The position numbers and the translations under genes are program-made. Under the pieces are notes generated by a model. The model made no database searches. It was not told the origin of the DNA and was given only the letters and a program-made list of their open reading frames with translations. Of a stretch of 64,000 nt of DNA, positions 19,112 to 28,911 are shown in pieces. The stretch lies in NCBI RefSeq assembly GCF_029637605.1, contig NZ_CP121261.1, positions 992,001-1,056,000 of the forward strand, in the 5' to 3' direction. Each line of letters begins with the position of its first letter. Position 1 is the first letter of the stretch. Source of the stretch: Achromobacter spanius. Its GTDB lineage: Bacteria; Pseudomonadota; Gammaproteobacteria; Burkholderiales; Burkholderiaceae_B.

Positions 19112-20200
19112 ATGCGTTTACGGGATGTGGCCGTGGGCGCGGCGACCTTGTTGGCGCCCTGCGTGGCTGACGCGCAGCAAAGTCCCGTCACCCTATATGG
19201 CGTGGTCGACCTGAGCCTGGCGGGCTTTTCGACGCAGGACCGCGGCACGGCCTTGAACATGCAATCGGGCGTGCAGTCCGGCTCGCGCTGGGGCTTGCGC
19301 GGCAGCGAGCCCCTGGGCAATGGCCTGCGCGCCAACTTTCAACTGGAAAGCGGCGTCGTGGCCAACAACGGCAGGTCGGCGCAAGGCAGCCGCCTGTTCG
19401 GGCGCGCCGCCTGGGTGGGCGTGTCGGGGGAGTGGGGCGATCTTCGGCTGGGCCGCCAGACCTCGGTGTCGTCGGCAACGCTGGCGGACTATGACGCCTT
19501 TCTGGCGTCCTACCTGATCACGGGCGCGCAGACGGCGCTGCTGCCCTACAACGCCAACCGCGCCGACAATACCGTGGCGCTGTGGAGCCCTTCACTGGAC
19601 GGCTGGCGCGCGGGCGCGGACATCAGCCTGGACTACGACGGTGGCGGCGGCTTCAAGACCACGTCGACCAACAAGCTCTACAGCGCGGCGGTCGTCTATG
19701 AACAGCCCACTTACGCCGTCACCGCCACGGTGGAAGGCGCGCGCTGGGCGGACGGCACGGTGCAATCCGCCGCCATGGCGCAAGCCGGCGGCGCGCGCCA
19801 ACCCATTGCCTACACACTGGCGGGCCGCGCCACGCTGGGCGCCTTCACGCTGTATGCGGCGGGCTCCATCATGCGCAATGGCTCGACGATACCCGCGGTG
19901 CAGTCACCCGGGCAGCGCGTGTACTTTCCCGGCAGCACCGTGCATGGCGTGATGGCGGGCGCCACCTGGCGCACGGGCGCCAACACCGTCATGGCGTCGT
20001 GGCAAGGCAGTTTTCCTGGCGGTGGCGCTCTGGCCCGCGATGGCGCCACGCACACGCAGCAGATCTATTCGGCGGGGTATGTGCATGACCTGTCCAAACG
20101 CACCAACCTGTACGCCGTGCTTGGCTACATGCGAGGCGCGTGGTCGGATCCGTCGTGGCATGAAACGCAGTACGCGGTGGGCATGCGACATCGGTTTTGA
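19112..20200 (+). CDS. Gram-negative outer-membrane porin
   Basis: A 362-residue porin of the Burkholderiales type. After a signal peptide (cleavage near ADA|Q) comes QSPVTLYGVVDLSLAGFS, then SRWGLRGSEPLGNGLRANFQLESG, RLFGRAAWVGVSG and WGDLRLGRQ, and it ends in MRHRF with the C-terminal Phe needed for barrel insertion. It forms a trimeric diffusion channel. The ATG at 19112 has GAAGG 6 nt upstream; a GTG at 19100 overlapping the previous stop is an alternative. Confidence 0.92.
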   Translation: MRLRDVAVGAATLLAPCVADAQQSPVTLYGVVDLSLAGFSTQDRGTALNMQSGVQSGSRWGLRGSEPLGNGLRANFQLESGVVANNGRSAQGSRLFGRAAWVGVSGEWGDLRLGRQTSVSSATLADYDAFLASYLITGAQTALLPYNANRADNTVALWSPSLDGWRAGADISLDYDGGGGFKTTSTNKLYSAAVVYEQPTYAVTATVEGARWADGTVQSAAMAQAGGARQPIAYTLAGRATLGAFTLYAAGSIMRNGSTIPAVQSPGQRVYFPGSTVHGVMAGATWRTGANTVMASWQGSFPGGGALARDGATHTQQIYSAGYVHDLSKRTNLYAVLGYMRGAWSDPSWHETQYAVGMRHRF

Positions 20201-20205
20201 AGGGA

Positions 20206-20235
20206 GCCGGGAACGACTGAACCCGGCGGTTTCCT
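20206..20235 (+). terminator. Weak terminator-like hairpin after the porin
   Basis: GCCGGG (20206-20211) and CCCGGC (20222-20227) form a 6-bp GC stem followed by GGTTTCCTT. It lies between the porin and the converging aminotransferase. Confidence 0.4.
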
Positions 20236-20239
20236 TGCC

Positions 20240-21448
20240 TCAGTCCCGCATCAACCTGCCAACCGCCACCGCAAGCCGGTCCATGCCTTGTTCGATGATC
20301 TCGGTGGACGTGGCGAAGGAAAAGCGCACGTAGGGCGACAAGCCATACGAACCGCCGTCGATGACCGCCACGCCGGCTTCGCGCAGGAAGAACAGGCTGA
20401 CATCCAGGTCGGTCTTCAGTTCACCGTCCGGGCCGTTGCGGCCGATCAGACCTTGCACGTTGGCGTACACATAGAAAGCGCCGTCGGGCATGGCGCATGA
20501 GATGCCGGGCATGGCGTTCAGGCGGCGCACGATCAGGTCGCGGCGGGCTTGAAAGATGTCGACCATCTGGGTGACGCTGGATTGGTCGCCTTCCAGGGCG
20601 GCTTGCGCGGCCACTTGCGAGATGGCGCTGGGGCAGGACGTGCTTTGCGACATGACGGTGCTCATCGCCTTGATCAGGTCGGCCGGCCCCGCGCCATAGC
20701 CGACGCGCCAGCCCGTCATGGCGTAGGACTTCGACATGCCGTTGACGATCAGCGTGCGTTCGATCAAGCGCGGCTCTACCTGCACGGGTGAGGCATGCGC
20801 CTGGCCGTTGTAGCAGAAGGGCGCGTAGATTTCATCGCTGAGTACCCACACGTGCGGATGGCGCAGCAACACCTCGGTCAGGGCGTGCAATTCCGCGGCG
20901 CTGTACACGGCGCCGCTGGGGTTGCTGGGGGAATTCAGGATCAGCCAGCGCGTGCGCGGGGTGATGGCGGCTTCCAGCGTGGCGGCGTCCAGCTTGAAAC
21001 CCTGTGATTCCGGGCCGGTCACGACCACGGGCTTGCCGTCGTTCAACAACACCATGTCGGGGTACGACACCCAGTACGGCGCGCAGACGATGACTTCGTC
21101 GCCGGGTTCCAGGCTGGCCGTCAGGGCCGCGCCGATGATCTGCTTGGCGCCCGCGCCCACGGTGATCTGGTCCATGCCGTAGGTCACGCCCAGGCTCAGT
21201 TCCAGGCTGTTGGCGATGGCGCGGCGCAGGCCCACGGTGCCGTTCGGGCTGGTGTAGCGGATGTCGCCGCCGGCAATGGCGTCCTGGCCGGCGCGCGCAA
21301 TGTGGGCGGGCGTGGGCATGTCGGGTTCGCCAAGGGTGAAGTCGGCGATCTCGCGGCCTTGGCGGCGCAGTTCGTCAACGACGATCTTGGCGGCCATGCT
21401 GGGCGAGGGTTTGATCTGTTTCAGGCGGGCGTTGACGATGCTGTTCAT
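20240..21448 (-). CDS. Class I/II PLP aminotransferase (aspartate-aminotransferase-like)
   Basis: About 402 residues. The PLP Lys lies in the SKSYAMTGWRVGYG block; SDEIYAPFCYNG holds the Asp and Tyr that contact PLP, and NSPSNPSGAVYS binds the cofactor phosphate region. It transfers amino groups between an amino acid and a 2-oxoacid; the substrate is not predictable. The ATG at 21448 is preferred to a TTG five codons upstream. It lies downstream of kdgD on the same strand, with 123 bp between, so co-expression is possible. Confidence 0.9.
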   Translation of the reverse strand: MNSIVNARLKQIKPSPSMAAKIVVDELRRQGREIADFTLGEPDMPTPAHIARAGQDAIAGGDIRYTSPNGTVGLRRAIANSLELSLGVTYGMDQITVGAGAKQIIGAALTASLEPGDEVIVCAPYWVSYPDMVLLNDGKPVVVTGPESQGFKLDAATLEAAITPRTRWLILNSPSNPSGAVYSAAELHALTEVLLRHPHVWVLSDEIYAPFCYNGQAHASPVQVEPRLIERTLIVNGMSKSYAMTGWRVGYGAGPADLIKAMSTVMSQSTSCPSAISQVAAQAALEGDQSSVTQMVDIFQARRDLIVRRLNAMPGISCAMPDGAFYVYANVQGLIGRNGPDGELKTDLDVSLFFLREAGVAVIDGGSYGLSPYVRFSFATSTEIIEQGMDRLAVAVGRLMRD

Positions 21449-21571
21449 GGTGAAGGCGTGCAATCGCGCGGGACATGTGGCTTACATGGCTGCCGCGCAG
21501 ATTGCGTGCTTGGTCGATAAAGGAATGGACCCGCTTGTTGGCCAGGTCCAGAGCGAGTTCAACGTTGGCGC

Positions 21572-22486
21572 TTATTGCGGGCCGAGCTTCTTGATCAGGG
21601 CGTTGAGCATTTCCATTTCTTCGCCGGTCAGGTCGGTCAGCGGCGCGCGCACGGGGCCGGCGTCATGGCCGACAAGTTTCGCGCCAGCCTTGACGATGCT
21701 GACGGCGTAGCCGGCCTTGCGGTTGCGGATTTCCAGGTAAGGCAGGAAGAAATCGTCCAGCAAGCGGTTGGTGGTGTCGGAGTCTCCGGCGGCGATGGCG
21801 CGGTAGAACTCCATGGCGGTCTTGGGCACGAAGTTGAAGACGGCCGAGGAATACACCGGTACGCCCAGCGCGCGGTAAGCGGCGGCATAGACTTCGGCGG
21901 TGGGCAGGCCGCCCAGGTACGAGAAGCGGTCGCCCATTTTGCGGCGGATGCGGACCATGGCTTCGATGTCGCCAATGCCGTCCTTGAAGCCGACCAGGTT
22001 GGGGCAGCGTTCGGCCAGTTGGGCCAGGCTATCGGCCGACAGGCGCGACTGCGCACGGTTGTAGACGATGACACCGATCTTCACCGACTTGCAGACCTGT
22101 TCCACGTAGGCGGCGATGCCGTCTTGCGACGCTTCGGTCAGGTAGTGGGGCAGCAGCAGGATGCCCTTGGCGCCCTGGCGCTCGGCTTCCTGCGCATAGG
22201 CGATGGCGGTGCGGGTGGGGCCGCCCGCGCCGGCCAGGATGGGCACCTTGCCCGCGCAGGTTTGCACGGCGGTGCGGACGACGTCTGAATATTCCTGGGG
22301 CGCCAAGGAAAAGAACTCACCCGTGCCGCCGGCGGCGAACAGCGCGGTGGCGCCATACGGAGCCAGCCATTCCAGGCGTGCGGCGTAGGTCTTGGGGTTG
22401 AAATCGCCGTTCTGGTCAAAGTCCGTCACGGGGAAGGAGAGCAAGCCTTCCGATACGATTTCCTTGAGTTCCTGGGGAGTCGTCAT
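21572..22486 (-). CDS. kdgD: 5-dehydro-4-deoxyglucarate dehydratase
   Basis: A 304-residue DHDPS-family aldolase-fold enzyme. It dehydrates and decarboxylates 5-dehydro-4-deoxy-D-glucarate to 2,5-dioxopentanoate in hexarate catabolism. The family features seen are [27 protein letters not shown], the Tyr of VIVYNRAQ and the Schiff-base Lys in VGFKDGIGD. The ATG at 22486 is chosen over a TTG four codons before it. Two sites related to TTGTACG-N4-CGTACAA lie in the divergent region shared with the Bug receptor gene. The product feeds the dehydrogenase encoded at 34421-36004. Confidence 0.93.
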   Translation of the reverse strand: MTTPQELKEIVSEGLLSFPVTDFDQNGDFNPKTYAARLEWLAPYGATALFAAGGTGEFFSLAPQEYSDVVRTAVQTCAGKVPILAGAGGPTRTAIAYAQEAERQGAKGILLLPHYLTEASQDGIAAYVEQVCKSVKIGVIVYNRAQSRLSADSLAQLAERCPNLVGFKDGIGDIEAMVRIRRKMGDRFSYLGGLPTAEVYAAAYRALGVPVYSSAVFNFVPKTAMEFYRAIAAGDSDTTNRLLDDFFLPYLEIRNRKAGYAVSIVKAGAKLVGHDAGPVRAPLTDLTGEEMEMLNALIKKLGPQ

Positions 22487-22555
22487 GCCGTCATCCAATA
22501 AAAAGTAAGTAAGAAAAGCGGTTTAGGCGATGGTGGGACCATCTGCCGTGAAGAG

Positions 22556-22573
22556 ATGTCGGTCATCGTACAA
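22556..22573. promoter_or_regulatory. Hexarate-regulon operator, site A1 (kdgD side)
   Basis: ATGTCGG-TCAT-CGTACAA: one good half-site (CGTACAA at 22567-22573) and one degenerate half. Read toward kdgD the sequence is TTTCATGTTGTACGATGAC, matching site B1 before the dehydrogenase gene at 18 of 19 bases. Confidence 0.62.
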
Positions 22574-22713
22574 CATGAAATTACCGCAGGCAATAGGCCT
22601 TGCACGGTCGGACGCCATCAGTGGTGAATCGCAACATTCAAGCGCCGCAAAATCCGGAATTACCCTAGATTGAAATGCCGGTATCTGACGCAGTATTCTC
22701 CGTTTCCGATAAG

Positions 22714-22731
22714 TTGTACGACAACGTACAA
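22714..22731. promoter_or_regulatory. Hexarate-regulon operator, site A2 (perfect palindrome)
   Basis: TTGTACG-ACAA-CGTACAA is a perfect 7-bp inverted repeat 43 bp upstream of the Bug receptor start. It is the best copy of a motif found four times in this window, only in the two hexarate-gene promoter regions. Confidence 0.75.
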
Positions 22732-22774
22732 GAAAAGACGACCTTACCCTCGGGTCCCAATCAGGAGACAAACC

Positions 22775-23758
22775 TTGAAGGCATTTCCCTTGTTCCGCCG
22801 CACCCTGGCCGCGTTGGCCTTGACCACCCTGGGCGCCGCCGCCCATGCCGCCGACGACTGGCCGGCCGCCAAGCCGATCACCCTGGTGGTGCCGTTCGCG
22901 GCGGGTGGCACGTCCGACATTTTGGGCCGGATGATCGCGCAGGAACTGGGCGCCAGCCTGAGCCAGACCGTGTTGGTGGAAAACAAGGGCGGGGCGGGCG
23001 GCGTGCTGGGCGCCGACGCGGTGGCGCGCGCCAAGCCGGACGGCTACACGCTGCTGCTGGGCACCATTGCCACGCACGCGATCAACCCGGCGCTGTTGCC
23101 CGGCATCAACTACAACGCCGCCCGCGACTTTGCGCCGGTGATCTTGCTGGGCAGCATCTCGAACGTGCTGCTGGTGGGCGCCAACCAGCCGTACAAGAGC
23201 GTGCAGGACGTGGTGGCGGCGGCCAAGGCCAATCCGGACACCATTGCCTTTGGCTCGGCGGGCCAGGGCACCTCGCAGCATCTGTCGGGTGAAGTGTTCA
23301 AGCAACTGACCGGCGCGCATCTCACGCACGTGCCGTACCGGGGCAGCGCGCCGGCCATCCAGGACCTGATCGGCGGCCAGATTCCAAGCTCGTTTGAAAC
23401 CGCGCTGGTGGCCTTGCCTTATGTGAAGAGCGGCAAGGTGCGCGCGCTGGCCGTCACCTCGGCCAAGCGCACCGAGGTCATGCCCGACGTGCCGACCATG
23501 CAGGAAGCGGGCGTGGCCGGGTTCGACGTCAGCAGTTGGCAGGGCATCTACGCGCCCGCCAATACGCCGCCGGCGGTGGTCGACCGCTTGAACAAGGCAA
23601 TTGCGGCCATCATCGCCAAGCCCGAGGTGAACGCGAAGATGAAGGGCCTGGGCCTGGCGTACACGCCGAACACGCCGGCCGAGTTCACCGCGTTCCAAAC
23701 CGGCGAACAGGCCAAGTGGGCGAAGATCATCGCCGACGGCAAGTTGCGGCCGCAGTAA
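22775..23758 (+). CDS. Bug-family (TctC-like) periplasmic solute-binding receptor
   Basis: A 327-residue receptor of the tripartite tricarboxylate transporter class. The TTG at 22775 has AGGAGA 6 nt upstream and gives a clean signal peptide (KAFPLFRRTLAAL, then AHA|ADDWP). Hallmarks: PITLVVPFAAGGTSDILGRMIAQELG, VENKGGAGGVLGA, and THVPYRGSAPAIQDLIGGQI. It is periplasmic and binds a carboxylate. No TctA/TctB membrane genes are in the window. Its position opposite kdgD and the shared operator suggest it binds a hexarate or a related sugar acid. Confidence 0.9.
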   Translation: MKAFPLFRRTLAALALTTLGAAAHAADDWPAAKPITLVVPFAAGGTSDILGRMIAQELGASLSQTVLVENKGGAGGVLGADAVARAKPDGYTLLLGTIATHAINPALLPGINYNAARDFAPVILLGSISNVLLVGANQPYKSVQDVVAAAKANPDTIAFGSAGQGTSQHLSGEVFKQLTGAHLTHVPYRGSAPAIQDLIGGQIPSSFETALVALPYVKSGKVRALAVTSAKRTEVMPDVPTMQEAGVAGFDVSSWQGIYAPANTPPAVVDRLNKAIAAIIAKPEVNAKMKGLGLAYTPNTPAEFTAFQTGEQAKWAKIIADGKLRPQ

Positions 23759-23872
23759 GGGAAGACAAACCCGGGACCAAACCGGAAGGCCAAGCGGCGG
23801 GCGGCGCAAGTGGGGCGGCCGGGCGGCGAGGCGGGGCGGCGGGAAAAATTCCGGTAGGATTTCACCTTTGGC

Positions 23873-23906
23873 GAATTCCCTCCCGGAATTCCCGCCGCGA
23901 ATTCCC
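23873..23906. repeat. Three GAATTCCC copies at exact 13-bp spacing
   Basis: GAATTCCC begins at 23873, 23886 and 23899, giving three 13-bp units whose last five bases differ, ending 25 bp before the kinase ATG. It could be a regulator array, an mRNA element or chance in a low-complexity leader. Confidence 0.6.
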
Positions 23907-23930
23907 ACCCCCCGACCCCCACCCGCCACC

Positions 23931-26900
23931 ATGCCGAAATCGTCGTCGCAGCCTGCCAACCGCTCTGCCTTTCCCCGGACTCTGTTGGTCGGCTTCGTGA
24001 CGGCGGCGCTTGCCACGCTGCTGATCGCCTTCGTCAACGTGCGCTCGGCCGACGGCCGGTCCGACGCGGTCATGGCGATGGACCGCAGCACCGAGACCTT
24101 GCGCCAGCTCAGCCTGTTCAATTCCGCGGTCAAGGATGCCGAGATCGGCCAGCGCGGTTATCTGCTGACGGGCGACATCTCTTATCTGGAACCGTACCTG
24201 CGTTCGCTGCCATTGATCCAGCAGCGGCTGGCCGTGATTCGCACCGCCACCGACCACGACTCGGCGCAACGCCGCATCGTCAATGACATCGAAGGCATCA
24301 CCCGGCAGAAACTGGCCGAGCTGCAGAGCACCATCGATATGCGCAAGGCGGGCGACGCGGAAGGCGCGCTGGCCGTGGTTCGCACCGACACCGGCAAAGA
24401 GGCGATGGACCGTCTGCGCGACCTGGTGGGCGAACTCTATACGCGGCAGATGGAAGAACTGGCGGCGGGCAAGAACGCCTGGTCGGACGCCACCACCACC
24501 TCGGCCTATTACTCGTGGGGCGGTTCGCTGCTGTTGCTGGTGCTGATCGGCATTTCAGCTGGCATGACCGTGCGCGAATATCAAGCCAAGGCACGCCAGT
24601 CCTGGGTGACGACCGGGCTGTCGGGCCTTAGCCTGCGTTTGCAGGGCGACCAGCGTCTGGACGACATCGGCAAGCACACGCTGGATTACCTGGCCGAATA
24701 CCTGAATGCGGACGTGGGCGCGGGCTATGTGGTCGAGCGCGGCACGGGTGAACTGGAATTGTTCGGCGGTTTTGCCTTGCCGCCCGAACGGCTGGCGCAA
24801 AAATTCCTGCCCGCTGAAGGGCTGACGGGCCAGGCGGTCACCTCGCGCCGCCTGCTGCACGTGCGCAACGTGCCGGCCGGGCACCTGGAAGTGGCGTCCG
24901 CCGTGGGGCGTTCCAATCCGGCTGAACTGATGTTGGCGCCGGCCATGCATAACAACCGCGTCTATGCCGTGATTGAACTGGGTTTCAACCACCCGGTGGG
25001 CGACATGGAGCGCAGCCTGCTGGAAGGGGCGTCTGAAATGCTGGCGTCGGCCATCCGCGCGGGCCAGGACCGTACCCGCCTGGAGGCGCTGCTGGAAGAA
25101 ACCCAGCGCCAGGCCGAAGAACTGCAGACGCAGCAGGAGGAACTGCGCGTCAGCAATGAAGAGCTTGAGCAGCAAAGCCGCATCCTGCAGGAATCGCAGG
25201 CGCGCATGGAGCTGCAACAGACCGAGCTTGAACAGACCAATACCAACCTGGAAGCGCAGGCCGAACAGTTGCTGCGGGTGCAGGACGCGCTGACCGAAAA
25301 GGCGCGCCAACTGACGCAGGCCAGCCAGTTCAAGAGCGAGTTCCTGGCCAACATGAGCCACGAACTGCGCACGCCCTTGAATTCCACGCTGATCCTGGCC
25401 AAGCTGCTGTCGGACAACAAGCCCGGCAACCTCAGCACCGAACAGGTCAAGTACGCGCAGACCATCTACGCGGCCGGCAGTGATTTGCTGACGCTGATCA
25501 ACGACATTCTGGATCTGGCCAAGATCGAAGCCGGACAGGCCAGCATGGACGTCGAGCAGGTGTCGATCGCGCCGACCTTGCAGCGCCTGCTGGAGCCGCT
25601 GCGGCCGATGGCGCTTGAGAAAGGGCTGGCGCTGGAGCTGGACATCGAGCAGGCCGTGCCCGCCACCATGCATACCGACCCCAAGCGTCTGGGCCAGGTG
25701 CTGAAGAACCTGTTGTCCAACGCCCTGAAGTTCACCGAACGCGGCAGCGTCACGATGCGGGTATCACGGGTGTCGGGGCAGGGGGGCGAGCGGCTGGCGT
25801 TCGCGGTGCACGACACCGGCATCGGCGTTCCGGCCGAGCAGCAGGAATTGATTTTCGAGGCATTCCGGCAGGCCGACGGCAGCACGCATCGCAAGTACGG
25901 CGGCACGGGGTTGGGCCTGTCGATTTCGCGCGACCTGGCCGAACTGCTGGGCGGCAAGCTGACCGTGACCAGCACGCCGGGGCAGGGCAGCGTCTTTACC
26001 TTGGAAGTGCCGGTGCGCCTGGAAAGCCAGCAGCCGAGCGCCGGCGCGCGCGGCGCGGCGGCTTCGTCGCGGCCGGCGGCGCCGGCCTTTTGGGATGCGC
26101 CCCAGCAACGCCGCCACACTCTCTCCGCGCAGGCCTTGGCCGCCACGGCGCCCGTTGCCGAAGTGCCCGCCAGCGATGGCCCGGAGCCGGATCGCAGCAT
26201 TCTGGTCATTGAAGACGACGAGCGCTTTGCCGGCATTCTTTCCGATCTGGCGCACGAAATGGGCTTTGGCTGCCTGCTGGCGCACACCGCGACGGACGGC
26301 CTGGACCTGGCGGTCCGCAAGCGGCCCAACGCCATCGTGCTGGATGTGAACCTGCCCGACTTCTCTGGCCTGGGCGTGCTGGACCAACTGAAACGCAACC
26401 CGCAAACCCGGCATATTCCCGTGCACGTGGTGTCGGTGGCCGACTATGCGCAGGAAGCCATGGGCCGTGGCGCGGTCGGCTACGCGCTCAAGCCGGTCAA
26501 GCGTGAAGAGCTGGTCGAAGCGTTGCGGCGCCTGGAAGCCAAGTTCACGCAACATGTGCGGCGCGTGCTGGTGGTGGAAGATGACGACCGCCAACGCGAA
26601 AGCGTGCGCCAACTGCTGGCGCGCAATGACGTCGAGATCGTGCCTGCCGCCACGGCGGAGGCCGCATTGGAATTACTGCGCGAGAACACCTTTGATTGCG
26701 TAGTGATGGACTTGAACCTGCCCGACATGAGTGGCTACGAGTTAGTTGAGCAGATGGCCGAGCAGGACAGCGTGTCGTTTCCGCCCGTGATCGTCTACAC
26801 GGGCCGGGCCTTGTCGCGCGATGAAGAGCAGCATCTGCGCCGCTTCTCCAAGTCCATCATCATCAAGGACGCGCGTTCGCCCGAGCGCCTGCTGGACGAG

Positions 26901-27377
26901 GTGACCTTGTTCCTGCATCAGGTGGAAGCCGAGCTGCCACCCGAACATCGCCAGATGCTGGAACTGGCGCGCAGCCGCGATTCGGCGCTGGAAGGCCGCA
27001 CGGTGCTGGTGGTGGAGGACGACGTGCGCAACGTGTTCGCGCTGTCCAGCATCCTGGAACCCACCGGCCTGCGGGTGGAAATTGCGCGCAATGGCCGCGA
27101 GGCGCTGGATGCACTGGAGCGCGCCGGGGCCGACGGCATGCCTGCGATCGACCTGGTGCTGATGGACATCATGATGCCCGAGATGGATGGCTACACGGCG
27201 ATGCGCCACATCCGCAACCGGCCCGAGTGGCGGCGCCTGCCTATCATTGCGCTGACCGCCAAGGCCATGAAGGACGACCAGGAAAAATGCCTGGCCGCCG
27301 GGGCCAATGACTACATCGCCAAGCCGCTGGACGTTGAACGGCTGCTGTCCCTGGTGCGCGTCTGGATGCGCAGCTAA
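23931..27377 (+). CDS. CHASE3-GAF hybrid histidine kinase with three receiver domains
   Basis: A 1148-residue membrane sensor. Order: TM1 (about 17-37), periplasmic CHASE3 (about 45-180), TM2 (about 188-210), GAF (about 240-380), a Gln/Glu-rich coiled coil (about 385-465), HisKA with His477 in MSHELRTPLNS, HATPase (GTGLGLSISRDLAELLGG), then three receiver domains with phospho-acceptors near D805, D927 and D1079. The ATG at 23931 is chosen because the upstream in-frame start at 23868 adds only a Pro-rich tail. It is followed by CheR, CheB and a REC-kinase, so it is the core of a multi-output phosphorelay. The signal is unknown. Confidence 0.9.
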   Translation: MPKSSSQPANRSAFPRTLLVGFVTAALATLLIAFVNVRSADGRSDAVMAMDRSTETLRQLSLFNSAVKDAEIGQRGYLLTGDISYLEPYLRSLPLIQQRLAVIRTATDHDSAQRRIVNDIEGITRQKLAELQSTIDMRKAGDAEGALAVVRTDTGKEAMDRLRDLVGELYTRQMEELAAGKNAWSDATTTSAYYSWGGSLLLLVLIGISAGMTVREYQAKARQSWVTTGLSGLSLRLQGDQRLDDIGKHTLDYLAEYLNADVGAGYVVERGTGELELFGGFALPPERLAQKFLPAEGLTGQAVTSRRLLHVRNVPAGHLEVASAVGRSNPAELMLAPAMHNNRVYAVIELGFNHPVGDMERSLLEGASEMLASAIRAGQDRTRLEALLEETQRQAEELQTQQEELRVSNEELEQQSRILQESQARMELQQTELEQTNTNLEAQAEQLLRVQDALTEKARQLTQASQFKSEFLANMSHELRTPLNSTLILAKLLSDNKPGNLSTEQVKYAQTIYAAGSDLLTLINDILDLAKIEAGQASMDVEQVSIAPTLQRLLEPLRPMALEKGLALELDIEQAVPATMHTDPKRLGQVLKNLLSNALKFTERGSVTMRVSRVSGQGGERLAFAVHDTGIGVPAEQQELIFEAFRQADGSTHRKYGGTGLGLSISRDLAELLGGKLTVTSTPGQGSVFTLEVPVRLESQQPSAGARGAAASSRPAAPAFWDAPQQRRHTLSAQALAATAPVAEVPASDGPEPDRSILVIEDDERFAGILSDLAHEMGFGCLLAHTATDGLDLAVRKRPNAIVLDVNLPDFSGLGVLDQLKRNPQTRHIPVHVVSVADYAQEAMGRGAVGYALKPVKREELVEALRRLEAKFTQHVRRVLVVEDDDRQRESVRQLLARNDVEIVPAATAEAALELLRENTFDCVVMDLNLPDMSGYELVEQMAEQDSVSFPPVIVYTGRALSRDEEQHLRRFSKSIIIKDARSPERLLDEVTLFLHQVEAELPPEHRQMLELARSRDSALEGRTVLVVEDDVRNVFALSSILEPTGLRVEIARNGREALDALERAGADGMPAIDLVLMDIMMPEMDGYTAMRHIRNRPEWRRLPIIALTAKAMKDDQEKCLAAGANDYIAKPLDVERLLSLVRVWMRS

Positions 27378-27413
27378 CGCTGCCGCCCGCGCCGATTTCC
27401 GCTGAACACCCCC

Positions 27414-28253
27414 ATGCCCGCCTCCGCCAAAGCCCGTGTTGATGATATCGAGCAGCGCCTGCTGCTTGATGCGATCTATCACCACTACCACTACGACTTT
27501 CGGCAATACGCGCAGGCCTCGCTGAAGCGGCGCCTGCAAAGCGCGCTGACGCAGTTCGGCTGCAAGACGCTGTCGCAACTGCAAGACCGCGTGCTGCACG
27601 AGCCGTCGGTATTTACCGCGCTGCTGCAATTCCTGACCGTACAGGTCAGCGACATGTTTCGCGATCCGTCGTACTTCCTGGCGCTGCGCACCGAGGTCAT
27701 TCCCATCTTGCGTACCTATCCGTCCATCAAGGTGTGGGTGGCGGGGTGCAGCGCGGGTGAAGAGGTCTATTCGCTAGCCATCCTGCTGGCCGAAGAAGGC
27801 TTGCTGGACCGCGCGCTGATCTACGCCACCGACATCAACCCGCACGCGCTGCGCGCCGCCGAGCAGGGTGTATTTGACCTGGACCGGGTGGCGGCCTTCA
27901 GCGGCAACCACGCGCGGTCCGGGGGGCGTACGTCCTTGTCGGACCACTACACGGCGCGGTACGGGCGCGTGGTGTTCGACAAGCGCTTGCGCGAACACAT
28001 GGTGTTTTCGGACCACAGCCTGGCCACCGACAGCGTGTTCGCCGAAGTCCACCTGATTTCGTGCCGCAACGTGCTGATCTATTTCGAGCGCGACCTGCAA
28101 AGCCGCGCGCTGGGGTTGTTTCACGACGCGCTGGTGCATCGGGGCTTTCTGGGCCTGGGCTCGCGCGAGTCGCTGCGGTTTTCGGCGCAAGCCGAAAACT
28201 TCGACGACTTCGTGCTGGAAGAGCGCATTTACCGCAAGAAGGCGGGATTATGA
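27414..28253 (+). CDS. CheR-type protein-glutamate methyltransferase
   Basis: A 279-residue SAM-dependent methyltransferase. The N-terminal alpha domain includes YDFRQYAQASLKRRL; then VSDMFRDPSYFLALR, the SAM site VWVAGCSAGEEVYSLAILL, ATDINPHALRAA, and LISCRNVLIYFE. CheR enzymes methylate Glu side chains of chemoreceptors, but no receptor gene is present here. Its stop overlaps the CheB start (ATGA). A plausible target is the coiled coil of the upstream kinase, by analogy with other CheR-kinase clusters; this is inference. Confidence 0.9.
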   Translation: MPASAKARVDDIEQRLLLDAIYHHYHYDFRQYAQASLKRRLQSALTQFGCKTLSQLQDRVLHEPSVFTALLQFLTVQVSDMFRDPSYFLALRTEVIPILRTYPSIKVWVAGCSAGEEVYSLAILLAEEGLLDRALIYATDINPHALRAAEQGVFDLDRVAAFSGNHARSGGRTSLSDHYTARYGRVVFDKRLREHMVFSDHSLATDSVFAEVHLISCRNVLIYFERDLQSRALGLFHDALVHRGFLGLGSRESLRFSAQAENFDDFVLEERIYRKKAGL

Positions 28254-28891
28254 GCGCGAATGCCCCAACACCACCCGCTACGCCACGCACCCCGCCACGC
28301 ACCCCGCCGCCTTCAGGCCCGTGGGACGCCATCGTCATCGGCGGGTCATCGGGCGCCATCGACGCGCTGAACGCGCTGGTGCCGGCCTTGCCCGCGCGCC
28401 TGTGCGCGGCAGTGATCGTGGTGCTGCATCTGCCGCGCGACCGCCGCAGCCTGCTGGTGGATATTTTTCGCGAACGCTGCGCCTTGCCCGTGCTGGAGGC
28501 GGAAGATCAGCTCTGGATACAACCCGGTCACCTGTACTTCGCGCCGCCGGACTACCACTTGCTGGTGGACCAGGGGCCGAGATTGGCCTTGTCGGTGGGC
28601 GCACCCGTGTATTTTTCGCGGCCATCGATTGACGTCTTGTTTGAATCCGCCGCCGACTGCTATGGCAACCGGTTGATGGGCATCTTGCTATCCGGCGCGA
28701 ACGAGGACGGCGCGCAAGGCCTCGCGGCGATTCAAGCCGCCGGGGGCCGCACCGTGGTGCAGGCGCCGTCATCGGCCGCCATGCCCACCATGCCGAATGC
28801 GGCATTGGCGCGCCTTGCCGTAGACGATGCGCTGACACCCGATGAGATCGCCGCCATGCTGTCCCAATTGCCAACGCAGCCTGTGCTGTAA
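28250..28891 (+). CDS. CheB-type protein-glutamate methylesterase, no receiver domain
   Basis: A 213-residue protein consisting only of the methylesterase domain, with a Pro/Thr-rich N-terminal tail of about 22 residues. The catalytic triad is visible: Ser33 in IGGSSGAIDAL, the His of VVLHLPRD, and the Asp of LSGANEDGAQG. Typical CheB proteins carry an N-terminal REC domain for control; this one does not, so its activity may depend on partner binding. Translationally coupled to CheR (ATGA at 28250-28253). Confidence 0.9.
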   Translation: MSANAPTPPATPRTPPRTPPPSGPWDAIVIGGSSGAIDALNALVPALPARLCAAVIVVLHLPRDRRSLLVDIFRERCALPVLEAEDQLWIQPGHLYFAPPDYHLLVDQGPRLALSVGAPVYFSRPSIDVLFESAADCYGNRLMGILLSGANEDGAQGLAAIQAAGGRTVVQAPSSAAMPTMPNAALARLAVDDALTPDEIAAMLSQLPTQPVL

Positions 28892-28911
28892 CCCAACACT
28901 GCCTTGACATC

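Noticed and set aside
22523..24133. 536-codon minus-strand open frame opposite the Bug receptor and the kinase start
   Set aside because: It crosses a promoter region and two plus-strand genes with clear families; its translation is compositionally odd and lacks domains.
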